From Candidatus Latescibacterota bacterium (lineage in GTDB: Bacteria; Latescibacterota; UBA2968): 64,000 bases of DNA. Numbering within the stretch: the stretch's first letter is position 1; every line of letters starts with the position of its first letter. The notes beneath the pieces were generated by a model that was not told where the DNA came from, ran no database searches, and saw nothing but the letters and a program-made list of their open reading frames with translations. Of the stretch, positions 8,656 through 16,644 are shown piece by piece. The stretch spans positions 1-64,000 of the forward strand of contig JAJEHL010000035.1 in assembly GCA_022823725.1 (NCBI GenBank), in the 5' to 3' direction. The position numbers were made by a program, and so were the translations under genes.

Positions 8656-9495
8656 ATGGCATATCCAAATCTAAAGCAGTCTATTTGGCTGCTAATATTG
8701 TTGTTCCTGATTAGCACTGGTTTGGGGATACCTGTTGCGATCCTGGGAATGATTATTGACCAGCCGTTACACAAAAGTCCTTATGGGATCTGGCCCTTGA
8801 CCCTGGCGAGTTTTGTTCTGGTCGTACACTATGTTTTGCGTCGAACCAATCGAACATGGTCTTCGTGGTCTGAGATTATCCCTGTAAAAGCCATTTCGTG
8901 GCAATTGCTACTGCCACTTGTAGTATCTATCCTCGGATTGTTGATAATCTCTCTGGAATTGGGAAAAGGGATAATGTCTTTGGTCCCAACGCCCGAGGTG
9001 GTGAAGGATACACTCCGCGGGTTGGTCGGCAAAAAAACCTCTTATTGGTTGGCCTTTTACGGCGCAGTAATTCAAGCACCTATCATAGAAGAAGCACTTT
9101 TTAGAGGTATTATTGTGGGTGGTTTGTTGGCACATCGGTCAAAGTATCAGGCTGCTATTTGGTCGGCAATTTTGTTTGGCATATATCACCTGAACCCAGC
9201 GCAATTTCCCGTGGCCTTCATATTGGGACTTGTTTTCGCCTGGTGGATTATTCAGACAGGATCTTTGTTGCCCTGTCTTTTGGGACACGCATTGAACAAT
9301 TTTTTGGCCATCACATTGGCACGGTCGGGAATACCGGGCTTTAAAAATCCAAAAGCTCTGATCTTTTTGCCGTGGTGGGTGGCTGTATGCGCCGTATTGG
9401 TAGCCGCGATTGGGTTGTGGTGGTTTTATCAAGTGTCAAAGCGCGAAGAAACAGATCAGCTTGACGCGGGCGTTGAACCTGAGAGACATTGTTGA
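8656..9495 (+). CDS. CPBP (Abi/CAAX) family intramembrane metalloprotease
   Basis: Membrane protein of 279 residues with about eight hydrophobic segments. All glutamic-type CPBP motifs are present: EEALFRG (EExxxR, ~residues 142-148), FGIYHLNPAQF (FxxxH) and LGHALNNFLA (HxxxN/B). In eukaryotes the family processes prenylated proteins; in bacteria members are linked to bacteriocin self-immunity, peptide processing and regulation. AAGGAAG lies 6 bases before the ATG. It closes the YtrA-type operon and lies just upstream of the peptide-maturation region, so a role in peptide handling is possible but unproven. Confidence 0.88.
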   Translation: MAYPNLKQSIWLLILLFLISTGLGIPVAILGMIIDQPLHKSPYGIWPLTLASFVLVVHYVLRRTNRTWSSWSEIIPVKAISWQLLLPLVVSILGLLIISLELGKGIMSLVPTPEVVKDTLRGLVGKKTSYWLAFYGAVIQAPIIEEALFRGIIVGGLLAHRSKYQAAIWSAILFGIYHLNPAQFPVAFILGLVFAWWIIQTGSLLPCLLGHALNNFLAITLARSGIPGFKNPKALIFLPWWVAVCAVLVAAIGLWWFYQVSKREETDQLDAGVEPERHC

Positions 9496-9728
9496 AATTT
9501 TTGTGCGATGCGTTCCACTCAAATCTCGCAGGACAAAAAACATAATTTTTGCATGATTATGCATATATGCATTTGTTTTCTCATAGGTTTTTTAATTTTT
9601 TGTACACGTTAATAGCGTTTAATAAATTGCAGCGTGTCGCCAGGATTACGACAATAAGAGACACGAAGTATTGGCGTATCCATTCTTTCGCACACGTATG
9701 TATTCCTATATCTGCAAAAATAACGTGT
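9496..9728. other. AT-rich intergenic region with TGCAT repeats
   Basis: This 233-base gap separates the protease from the large kinase gene. It holds three TGCAT/ATGCA elements close together (9550-9571). They share half-sites with the downstream activator palindromes but not their spacing. The reading frame of the kinase gene stays open back to an ATG at 9549, but that stretch encodes no recognisable domain and I treat it as leader. No clear -35/-10 or -24/-12 pair was identified. Confidence 0.4.
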
Positions 9729-12700
9729 ATGTTTGAAAACGGAACGATTCTCGACAACAAATACCAAATCCAGACACACCTCGGAACCGGAGGCATGGGC
9801 GAAGTCTATCGGGTTTTGGACCTGGAGCAAAGCCAGGAGTGCGCGCTCAAAATTTTGAATACCCTGGTGGACCAGAAGGTTGTGCATCGCCGTTTTCACA
9901 GAGAATTTCAGGTGTTGAACCGCTTCCATCACCCGCGCCTGGTCCGCACATACACCTGGGGCTTTGCCGAAGATCGCCCCTATTTTACAATGGACTATTT
10001 ACCCGGAAAGACATTGGAAAAAATAATCGCCGATCATGCATGTTTGGGACAATTCCGGGCGTCTCACTTCTTCGATTTAATACAACAACTTGCCGAAGGA
10101 TTGGCTTATGTCCATGCGCAGGGTGCGGTGCATCGCGATCTCAAGCCATCCAATATTATGGTTTTGGAAACAGAGGAGGGAATCGAAACCACGATCCTGG
10201 ATATGGGTCTGGCGAAACTCCGGCACCTGCATAGCGTTTCCATTACGCAGACAGGCGCGACGATTGGCACGGCAGAATATATGTCGCCAGAGCAGGGTAA
10301 GGGGTTGTGGGTGGATCATCGATCAGATTTGTACTCATTGGGCGTGATTTTATACGAGATGCTCACGGGCACACCACCCTTTTCCGGACAAAACCCAATA
10401 TCTGTTATCATGAAGCATATTCGAGAGATACCGCCCTCAATGGGCGAAATCAATATCGCTGTTCCTGATGAGATACAACAAATAGTGTTGAAGTTGCTGG
10501 CAAAAGAGCCTGTTGATCGTTATCAGTCCGCAGAGGAGGTGTTACGCGCCTTACCATCAAGATTTGTGCTACCCGATAATAAGCAGCGCGATGTGCCCAG
10601 AAAAGTTATGCGGCCACAATTTGTCGGGCGCGAATCCGAAATGAAGACATTGCGCGCGATGTTGAAGGATGTACAGGCTGGCAAACAGCGCGTGGTTCTG
10701 ATCTCCGGTGAGTCCGGTGTGGGAAAATCGAGACTAATTGAGGAACTATTGGGCGATGCGCTAATCCATGACTTTCTGTGTTTGAAAGGCACAGGTCAGG
10801 AAGAAGGTGGACAAATATACGGTGCGTTGACCGATGCTTTTCAAGGGACGATAGATTCGGCGACGGGGTTGCCCGATCCTGTAGAATCGGACAAGTTTTC
10901 TGTTATGGAGCGCTGGTTGCAGTTACTAAAAACTCTGCGACAGAAACAGCCCATTGTATTGTGTTTGGAAAATATTCAATGGCTTGATGAATTGACATTG
11001 GAATTTTTACAATATGTTTTGCGCGATCCAGACCCGTGTCCATTTTTGTTATGCTTGACCTGTCAATGGTCCAATATGGAACCGCTTTCAGAGGAAGTTG
11101 AAAATTTTATACACAGCAATGAACTTGCTAAGGCGACCCGGATTCAGTTGAAAAATCTACCGCGTAAAAAGGTAGAATATTTAGCGGCGTCGATGTTGGG
11201 GGAGCGGTCCATACCGCGAGATGCATTACAAACCCTGTTTAGAGAAACGGGTGGGCAACCCCTATTTGTCGTAGAAGCGGTGCGGACACTGGTGAATGCC
11301 GATGTGGTTCGGCAGAGTGTGTCCGGAGATTGGCAATGGGGAGAATTTCCCCAAACATTATTATCCGATGATATTTCAGAGATTTTGCACAGACGCATAG
11401 CTACTCTTCCTTCGGTGCAACAGAGAGTGCTGGAATATGCGTGTGTTTTTCTGAGTGATTTTTCTTTTGAATTATTGGCTGAGGTTTGGCGCGGCGATGA
11501 GTTGGAACTGTTAGATGTACTGGACGATCTGATTGCAGAAGGGCTTTTGACAGCTTGTGGAGAGGAGGAAGATCGATATCGATTTTCACAGGAATTGTGT
11601 CGGCGTGTAATTTACGATCGCCTGCAAAATGTGCGGCGGCGTCTGTTGCATCGAGAAATTGGCAATGCTCTGGAAAAGACGGAAGATGCAGAAGAACTGA
11701 CAGAAGAATTGGCGGATCATTTTGCAGCGGCAGGAGAACAAGATAAGGCTGTGAAATATACTCGCCTATCAGGCAAAAAAGCATTGGAAGTACAAGCCTA
11801 TCGCCAGGCAAGAATGCGGTTTGAGGCTGTGCGAGACTGGACAACGAATGACGCTTTTGAATCACCCGCAGATGCAATCGATTTTTTATGCGACTATACA
11901 AACGTTTTACGCTGTTGTAGTCAGCACAACAGCGCACTGGAACTTTTAGATGAGGCAAAAGCGTTATTGCCTAATGATCGGAACGATTTAAAGGCGCGTA
12001 TTTTGTGGAATGAAGGCATTATTCACAGCGTACTACAACATGGGGGAATAGCAGAAAGATATATGCTGGAGGCATTGCGACTTTATCGAGAATTGGATAA
12101 TCTCGACGGCGAAGTTCAGGTATTGAGTAGTTTAGCTCATTTGTGTGATGTGTCTGGACGGCACAAAGAAGCGATTGCATATATGCGACGAGAAATAGAA
12201 AAACATCGTGCGTTGGAAGAAGCCCAGAACAAGGCTATTGTACAAGTGCGAGAAGGTGTGGTTGCATTGGTGGAATTTCGATTTGAGACAGCCAAAGAAC
12301 ATTTAAAAGCGGCTGTCTGGACATCTCAGAAATTGGGACTTGAACACTATCGTATTAGGGCACTCAATTTACTTCAAAGAGTTTATTTTTATCTAAATAA
12401 TTTCAATCGTGCAGAAGCCGTTTGTCATGAAGTCATTAGTGAGTGGCAGAAGCGAGGCGTTGTGTACTGGGAAGCAGCAAATTTTCTCTGTCTGGGAGAA
12501 TTAGCACTGGAACGCGGTGATTTTTTAGAGGCATTGGAATATGCCGAGATCTCAGCAGAGCGATTTTTGGAAACATCGCGAAGAGATTATATTTATCGCG
12601 CTTATGCGACTGCGGCAACTGCTGCTGCGAAAATGGGAGATACAGAAACAGCTCTTGAATGGGCAAAAAGAGCCAGTGAGGGTACGCAACAAACATCGGG

Positions 12701-14537
12701 TATGTACACGGGCATATTGCCTCTGGTGTATGGTGGTATAGGTGTTGCTTTCGCTCAAGCAGGGCAAATTGTTGAAGCTGAAGAGACTTTTGAGCAGGCA
12801 ATTGAATGTCGGAAAGAATCAAAAGGCGACCACTGGGCGCGTGCATTGCTGATGGCAGGGGAGTTTTATCTCGAGCGCGGTGATGTACCAAAAGCGCAAG
12901 CACATCTCGAAGCGGCAAAACAGGCGTTTACAGAAATGGAAATGTCCTATTTTCTGGGGAAAACACAGATGTTATTAAATCAATTTGACGGGTCTTCTCG
13001 CAGTAGGGATGATGCCCCAACCCGTAGCTCTGAAATTTCAGTCGATACATTGTCCGTTGATCGCTTGCGCTTGCTTTACGATGTGAGCAGCGAATTGACC
13101 ACAGAGCGCGATGTCAAGGTACTATTAGATCGAATTTTGGGCAATTTGCTGGATGTTTATCCAGCAGAGCGCGTACTTGTTGCGCTAAAAAATGAGACCC
13201 CAAAAGACTTTGTGGTCAATGCGGTGCGCCACCACAATATAGAGGTAGATGATGCAGAAGAATTGAGCCGGGGTATTATTCGCCGCGTTATTGAAACAAA
13301 TGAACCCGTTTTGAGCTTTGATGCACAAACAGACGATAGGCTAAATCGGTATCAGAGCGTGATAGACTACGACATTCGGTCTGTATTGTGCGTACCTCTA
13401 TTTCATGTTAGCGAAGGTGTGATGGGTGCGCTATATGTGGATCATCGCGGCATGGGCAACACATTTTCTGAAGCAGACCAGACGTTTTTGCAGGCATTTG
13501 CGAATCTGGTGGGGGTAGCACTGGTCAATGCGAGGATGTACGAACAATTGAAAGAGAAAGCACAATATTTGCAGAAGGAGGTCGAAAAGCAGTACCAGCT
13601 TGACGATCTGGTCGGGCAAAGCGATGCTATGCAGACGATCTACTATCTTATCGAACGCGCTTCACAAAGTGATATACCCGTTCTTGTGCAAGGAGAGACA
13701 GGTACAGGCAAAGAATTGGCAGCGCGTGCCATACACTACAATAGCAGGCGCAAAGACCAGCCATTTTTCTCGCAAAATTGCGCCACACTATCAACAGAGT
13801 TGTTGCAAAGTGAGTTGTTTGGGTACAAAAAAGGCGCGTTTACTGGTGCGACTGAAGATCATAAGGGGATTTTTGAAGCGGCTGATGGGGGTACGGTTTT
13901 TTTGGATGAAATCGCCGATGCCCCACCACAGTTGCAAAGGAGTTTGTTGCGGGTGTTGCAAGAAGGAGAGATTCGGCGTGTGGGAGAAACAGAGGATCGC
14001 ACAGTGGATATACGCATTATTGCAGCGACCAATCGAGACTTAAAACAGGAAGTTGAAAACGGTTCTTTCCGCGAAGATTTATATTATCGGTTGCACGGGA
14101 TACAGATCGATATGCCACCTTTGCGACAACGCATTGAAGATGTGCCGTTATTAGCCGAACATCTGCTCACCCGAGCAAAAGAAGAGGCAAACAAGTCGGT
14201 TGGAGGACTGACAGTAGGTGCAATCAGGGCACTTACAAGTTACAACTGGCCCGGCAATGTGCGCGAATTGGAAAACAAGGTTCGGCTTGCGGTTGCATTG
14301 TCAGAAGAAGGTGATGAAATCACGTCCGATTTGTTTTCAGAAGCTGTCGGGCACGCGGTGTCGGGTGTCTCTGTCGAATATCAAAGGCATTTACAAGATC
14401 GTGTTCAGGAATATGAGAAATGGTTGATTATGGATGCGCTCGAAAAATACGAGGGCAATATTACGCATACGGCTAAAGAACTGGGGATAACGCGTGCTGG
14501 CCTACAGAAAAAGATCAATCGTTTGGGATTGAGATAG
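9729..14537 (+). CDS. Ser/Thr protein kinase fused to ATPase-TPR-GAF and sigma-54 activator
   Basis: Giant regulator of 1602 residues from ATG 9729 (an in-frame ATG at 9549 adds 60 residues without a domain). Order: Hanks-type kinase (glycine loop GTGGMGEVYRV ~19, HRDLKPSN ~134, DMG in place of DFG, YMSPEQ); AAA-type ATPase (GRESE, GESGVGKS ~326, LCLENIQWLDE); a long TPR-like helical region (~600-1080); GAF domain (~1104-1270); sigma-54 AAA+ module (GETGTGKE ~1321, intact GAFTGA ~1368, VFLDEIAD, RPL-type region) and Fis-type helix-turn-helix at the end (NITHTAKELGITRAGLQKKI). It should sense signals through kinase/TPR/GAF and drive sigma-54 RNA polymerase, most likely at the -24/-12 promoter just downstream. 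Confidence 0.9.
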   Translation: MFENGTILDNKYQIQTHLGTGGMGEVYRVLDLEQSQECALKILNTLVDQKVVHRRFHREFQVLNRFHHPRLVRTYTWGFAEDRPYFTMDYLPGKTLEKIIADHACLGQFRASHFFDLIQQLAEGLAYVHAQGAVHRDLKPSNIMVLETEEGIETTILDMGLAKLRHLHSVSITQTGATIGTAEYMSPEQGKGLWVDHRSDLYSLGVILYEMLTGTPPFSGQNPISVIMKHIREIPPSMGEINIAVPDEIQQIVLKLLAKEPVDRYQSAEEVLRALPSRFVLPDNKQRDVPRKVMRPQFVGRESEMKTLRAMLKDVQAGKQRVVLISGESGVGKSRLIEELLGDALIHDFLCLKGTGQEEGGQIYGALTDAFQGTIDSATGLPDPVESDKFSVMERWLQLLKTLRQKQPIVLCLENIQWLDELTLEFLQYVLRDPDPCPFLLCLTCQWSNMEPLSEEVENFIHSNELAKATRIQLKNLPRKKVEYLAASMLGERSIPRDALQTLFRETGGQPLFVVEAVRTLVNADVVRQSVSGDWQWGEFPQTLLSDDISEILHRRIATLPSVQQRVLEYACVFLSDFSFELLAEVWRGDELELLDVLDDLIAEGLLTACGEEEDRYRFSQELCRRVIYDRLQNVRRRLLHREIGNALEKTEDAEELTEELADHFAAAGEQDKAVKYTRLSGKKALEVQAYRQARMRFEAVRDWTTNDAFESPADAIDFLCDYTNVLRCCSQHNSALELLDEAKALLPNDRNDLKARILWNEGIIHSVLQHGGIAERYMLEALRLYRELDNLDGEVQVLSSLAHLCDVSGRHKEAIAYMRREIEKHRALEEAQNKAIVQVREGVVALVEFRFETAKEHLKAAVWTSQKLGLEHYRIRALNLLQRVYFYLNNFNRAEAVCHEVISEWQKRGVVYWEAANFLCLGELALERGDFLEALEYAEISAERFLETSRRDYIYRAYATAATAAAKMGDTETALEWAKRASEGTQQTSGMYTGILPLVYGGIGVAFAQAGQIVEAEETFEQAIECRKESKGDHWARALLMAGEFYLERGDVPKAQAHLEAAKQAFTEMEMSYFLGKTQMLLNQFDGSSRSRDDAPTRSSEISVDTLSVDRLRLLYDVSSELTTERDVKVLLDRILGNLLDVYPAERVLVALKNETPKDFVVNAVRHHNIEVDDAEELSRGIIRRVIETNEPVLSFDAQTDDRLNRYQSVIDYDIRSVLCVPLFHVSEGVMGALYVDHRGMGNTFSEADQTFLQAFANLVGVALVNARMYEQLKEKAQYLQKEVEKQYQLDDLVGQSDAMQTIYYLIERASQSDIPVLVQGETGTGKELAARAIHYNSRRKDQPFFSQNCATLSTELLQSELFGYKKGAFTGATEDHKGIFEAADGGTVFLDEIADAPPQLQRSLLRVLQEGEIRRVGETEDRTVDIRIIAATNRDLKQEVENGSFREDLYYRLHGIQIDMPPLRQRIEDVPLLAEHLLTRAKEEANKSVGGLTVGAIRALTSYNWPGNVRELENKVRLAVALSEEGDEITSDLFSEAVGHAVSGVSVEYQRHLQDRVQEYEKWLIMDALEKYEGNITHTAKELGITRAGLQKKINRLGLR

Positions 14538-14549
14538 ACGTTGGACAGG

Positions 14550-14567
14550 TGCATCCAACTGTATGCA
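14550..14567. promoter_or_regulatory. Palindrome 1, candidate upstream activator site
   Basis: TGCATCC, 4 bases, GTATGCA: an imperfect dyad centred near 14558, about 250 bases before the predicted sigma-54 transcription start. It is 22 bases (about two helical turns) from palindrome 2. The shape suits a dimeric Fis-type helix-turn-helix. Confidence 0.7.
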
Positions 14568-14571
14568 GTAG

Positions 14572-14589
14572 TGCATCCTACCGTATGCA
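14572..14589. promoter_or_regulatory. Palindrome 2, candidate upstream activator site
   Basis: TGCATCC, 4 bases, GTATGCA: the same arms as palindrome 1 with a different 4-base centre, centred near 14580 (about -228). Conserved arms with a variable core are what a protein-binding site would look like. Confidence 0.7.
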
Positions 14590-14653
14590 CCTGTATATCC
14601 TTATATAATTCAGACAATTACGTTGATTTTCTTATAAATAGACGATTTATAGA

Positions 14654-14671
14654 TGCATCCTGGCGGATGCA
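14654..14671. promoter_or_regulatory. Palindrome 3, candidate upstream activator site
   Basis: TGCATCC, 4 bases, GGATGCA: the most perfect of the three dyads (7+7), centred near 14662, about -146 relative to the predicted start. It lies 82 bases (close to eight helical turns) from palindrome 2, keeping all three sites on one face of the helix. Confidence 0.7.
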
Positions 14672-14733
14672 CTTGCGCCAGAGTCTCGCAGATTTAGCAC
14701 GAATAATTCTCAAATTTTATCTCTTTGTTTTTC

Positions 14734-14770
14734 AAGTACTTGAGCTGCCTCAAGTGCTTTTTTTTATTTT
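14734..14770 (+). terminator. Rho-independent terminator after the kinase-activator gene
   Basis: AAGTACTTGAG (14734-14744), loop CTGC, CTCAAGTGCTT (14749-14759), then a run of T. The stem is 11 base pairs with one G-T pair. It stops read-through from the regulator gene and insulates the sigma-54 promoter that starts 13 bases further on. Confidence 0.85.
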
Positions 14771-14782
14771 GAGATGGTTTTG

Positions 14783-14796
14783 GGCACGGATCTTGC
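14783..14796 (+). promoter_or_regulatory. Sigma-54 (-24/-12) promoter
   Basis: The element TGGCACG-N4-TTGCA is matched almost exactly: GG at 14783-14784, ten bases, GC at 14795-14796, with CACG and TTGCA in the conserved flanks. Transcription should start near 14808 and lead into the small peptide gene at 14854. Sigma-54 promoters require an AAA+ activator; one is encoded immediately upstream and another two genes downstream. Confidence 0.88.
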
Positions 14797-14853
14797 ACTA
14801 TAAAAAGGGCAAACCGTTATGACACAGGATTTTTCCATTACAAGGAGGATAAC

Positions 14854-15036
14854 ATGGCAACACGACGCAAATTGACTTTGGTCAACGGAGCAATAGATCA
14901 AGAAGGTAACATTCTTATGTATCGGGCTGAGAACGGTTTTGAAATTGGCGGCTGCGCCCCTTATTCTTTTACCGTTCCCCTCGTGCCTTTCCCTGATGAT
15001 GATGACGATAGGGACTATTTTGATCAGCCTGAGTGA
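14854..15036 (+). CDS. Candidate RiPP precursor peptide (60 residues)
   Basis: Preceded by a near-perfect ribosome site AAGGAGG (14842-14848), 5 bases before the ATG. The N-terminal ~30 residues are a plausible leader (basic MATRRKLTLV, then charged/neutral). The C-terminal half holds GGCAPYSF with the only cysteine (C34), a proline-rich stretch (VPLVPFP), a run of five Asp (48-52) and DYFDQPE. The sequence matches no family I know. The radical SAM maturase begins 28 bases downstream in the same sigma-54 unit. One Cys with nearby Asp/Glu acceptors fits a single thioether (ranthipeptide-like); FPD and YFD would also fit three-residue cyclophane motifs. The product class is inference. Confidence 0.72.
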   Translation: MATRRKLTLVNGAIDQEGNILMYRAENGFEIGGCAPYSFTVPLVPFPDDDDDRDYFDQPE

Positions 15037-15064
15037 ACCATCTCTATTCTGAGGAGTGCTTACT

Positions 15065-16495
15065 ATGCTGTGCATTCAAAAATGCGACATGCATCTTTTT
15101 CAAACTGAAGAGCAAAAACAGCCGATTGTCTATCAGGTGGAGGCAGGTCTGTTTTTTAAATTGGATCCCCTTTTCCAGTCGGTTTTAGAGTGTTGCGAGG
15201 GCCTGTCGGCTTCGCAGGTTGTTCAGGTGCTAGCTGGCCAATACGAGGCAGAAGAAATTGTCGAGGCGATTGAGGAACTGGCTCAGGTGGGGTTGATTTC
15301 GGATGGTGCTCTACCTGTGGTATCCAATGTGCCGATAACAGAAGGGGTGGCAGCCTGTGGCGTATCGCAGACAGATCGTTTGCAGGTGTCGTTGCACGTT
15401 TCACATACGTGCAATATCCAATGCGCGTATTGCTTTGCCCACGGCGGGGATTACGGCGGCAAGGCCATGCTGATGCAACCCGATGTTGCCGAGCAAGCCA
15501 TTCGCTGGATTGTCACCGAGGCTCAGGCATTAGGACGGTGCCAGATTGATTTTTTTGGCGGGGAGCCGCTTTTGAACTTTCCGCTTCTACTCAAGCTCGT
15601 ACCATTCGCCAAGTCCCTGGGAACGCGATTGGGTGTGCAGGTAGGTTTTGGTATTGTGACCAATGGCACGCTGTTGACCGACGAGATGAAACAATTTTTG
15701 ATTGATGAAAAGTTTCAAATTAAGGTCAGCCTGGATGGCGGACGTAAGACACAGGACCGCATTCGCAAGTTTCACAATGGTTCTGGGACTTATGATGTTG
15801 TGGCAGAGAATGTTAAGAAACTGACTGCTGAGGCACCTGAGCGCATTCATTTGCAAGCCATTATGACCGCGTATGATATGGATGAGGATCAGATTGCCGA
15901 TGAATTGCGTTCTTTGGGTACTGAAAACGCGCTCATCGACCCGGCTGTTGTTTCACCGGATGCACCTTATGCAGTCCGGGAAGAACACCTGCCCGTTTTG
16001 AAGCAGCAAATCCACAAGCGCAGCCGGCGTGCGCTCAAAGCCATTCTGACTGGTGAAGAGAGTAAAGAGTTTGATTCGCGGATTCAAAAATTGCTGACGC
16101 GCGCAAAATCCTGTCACGGGTGTCTCGGTGGCAAACAGTATCTGGCGGTTGCAGCAGATGGGTCGATTTATTTTTGCTCGAGTTTGGCCGATGCGCCCGA
16201 GTTTAAGATGGGTGATGTGTTTGCGGGTATTGACCGCGAAAAGCAGCAGCATTTTGACGCGCAGTTCAATGTGAATAATCGTCCTGAGTGCAAAACGTGC
16301 TGGGCGCGCAACTTGTGTGGTGGCGGGTGTCTTTGGGATGCGCGGACGACGACGGGTGACCCGATGCATCCCAACCCGGTTGCTTGTGAACAGACGCGCT
16401 ATCGCTATGAATTGGCGATGGAAATGTGTATGGAAATTGGAGAAATGGATGCGTCTTTGTTGCAGCGACGTTATGATCTGGAAGTGGTATCATAA
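15065..16495 (+). CDS. Radical SAM-SPASM peptide maturase, SCIFF/ranthipeptide-like
   Basis: 476 residues from ATG 15065 (GAGGAG 8 bases upstream; an in-frame GTG at 15056 overlaps that site). The N-terminal ~100 residues look like a PqqD/RRE-type leader-binding domain. The radical SAM core has CNIQCAYCFA (the CxxxCxxC cluster), GDYGG.AMLM and DFFGGEPLLNF, a combination typical of SCIFF and QhpD-type thioether-forming enzymes. The C-terminal SPASM domain carries CHGCLGGKQYLAVAADGSIYFC and CKTCWARNLCGGGCLW plus a later Cys for two auxiliary clusters. The substrate is almost certainly the 60-residue peptide encoded just upstream. The exact bond formed is unknown. Confidence 0.88.
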   Translation: MLCIQKCDMHLFQTEEQKQPIVYQVEAGLFFKLDPLFQSVLECCEGLSASQVVQVLAGQYEAEEIVEAIEELAQVGLISDGALPVVSNVPITEGVAACGVSQTDRLQVSLHVSHTCNIQCAYCFAHGGDYGGKAMLMQPDVAEQAIRWIVTEAQALGRCQIDFFGGEPLLNFPLLLKLVPFAKSLGTRLGVQVGFGIVTNGTLLTDEMKQFLIDEKFQIKVSLDGGRKTQDRIRKFHNGSGTYDVVAENVKKLTAEAPERIHLQAIMTAYDMDEDQIADELRSLGTENALIDPAVVSPDAPYAVREEHLPVLKQQIHKRSRRALKAILTGEESKEFDSRIQKLLTRAKSCHGCLGGKQYLAVAADGSIYFCSSLADAPEFKMGDVFAGIDREKQQHFDAQFNVNNRPECKTCWARNLCGGGCLWDARTTTGDPMHPNPVACEQTRYRYELAMEMCMEIGEMDASLLQRRYDLEVVS

Positions 16496-16509
16496 ACAAA
16501 GATGTTCTG

Positions 16510-16644
16510 ATGAAAAACTGGTATCCAATACGGCATCCAAATGGGGATGATAACGCCCTGTTAGATGCCGTTTATTTTGCTTTTGGGTGGGCGACAGATT
16601 GTTGGTGGATGGGAGGAACATATCAATCAAAAATTCGGCCTTGA
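16510..16644 (+). CDS. Small aromatic-rich ORF of 44 residues
   Basis: This frame runs from ATG 16510 to a TGA at 16642-16644. It encodes a short peptide with four Trp and three Tyr (MKNWYPIRHP at the start, FGWATDCWWMGG near the end) and one Cys. It overlaps the start of the second activator gene in another frame and lacks a strong ribosome site. It could be a second peptide, a regulatory leader or the displaced N-terminus of the activator after a frameshift, or chance. I report it because of its position inside the peptide operon. Confidence 0.3.
   Translation: MKNWYPIRHPNGDDNALLDAVYFAFGWATDCWWMGGTYQSKIRP

Noticed and set aside
9550-9571. TGCAT repeats as a fourth activator site
   Set aside because: Half-sites resemble the downstream dyads but their spacing (N2, N4 or N12) differs from the required N8 between TGCAT and ATGCA.
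9549-9728. N-terminal 60-residue extension of the kinase-activator
   Set aside because: No domain, no ribosome site, AT-rich leader composition; kinase domains start close to ATG 9729.
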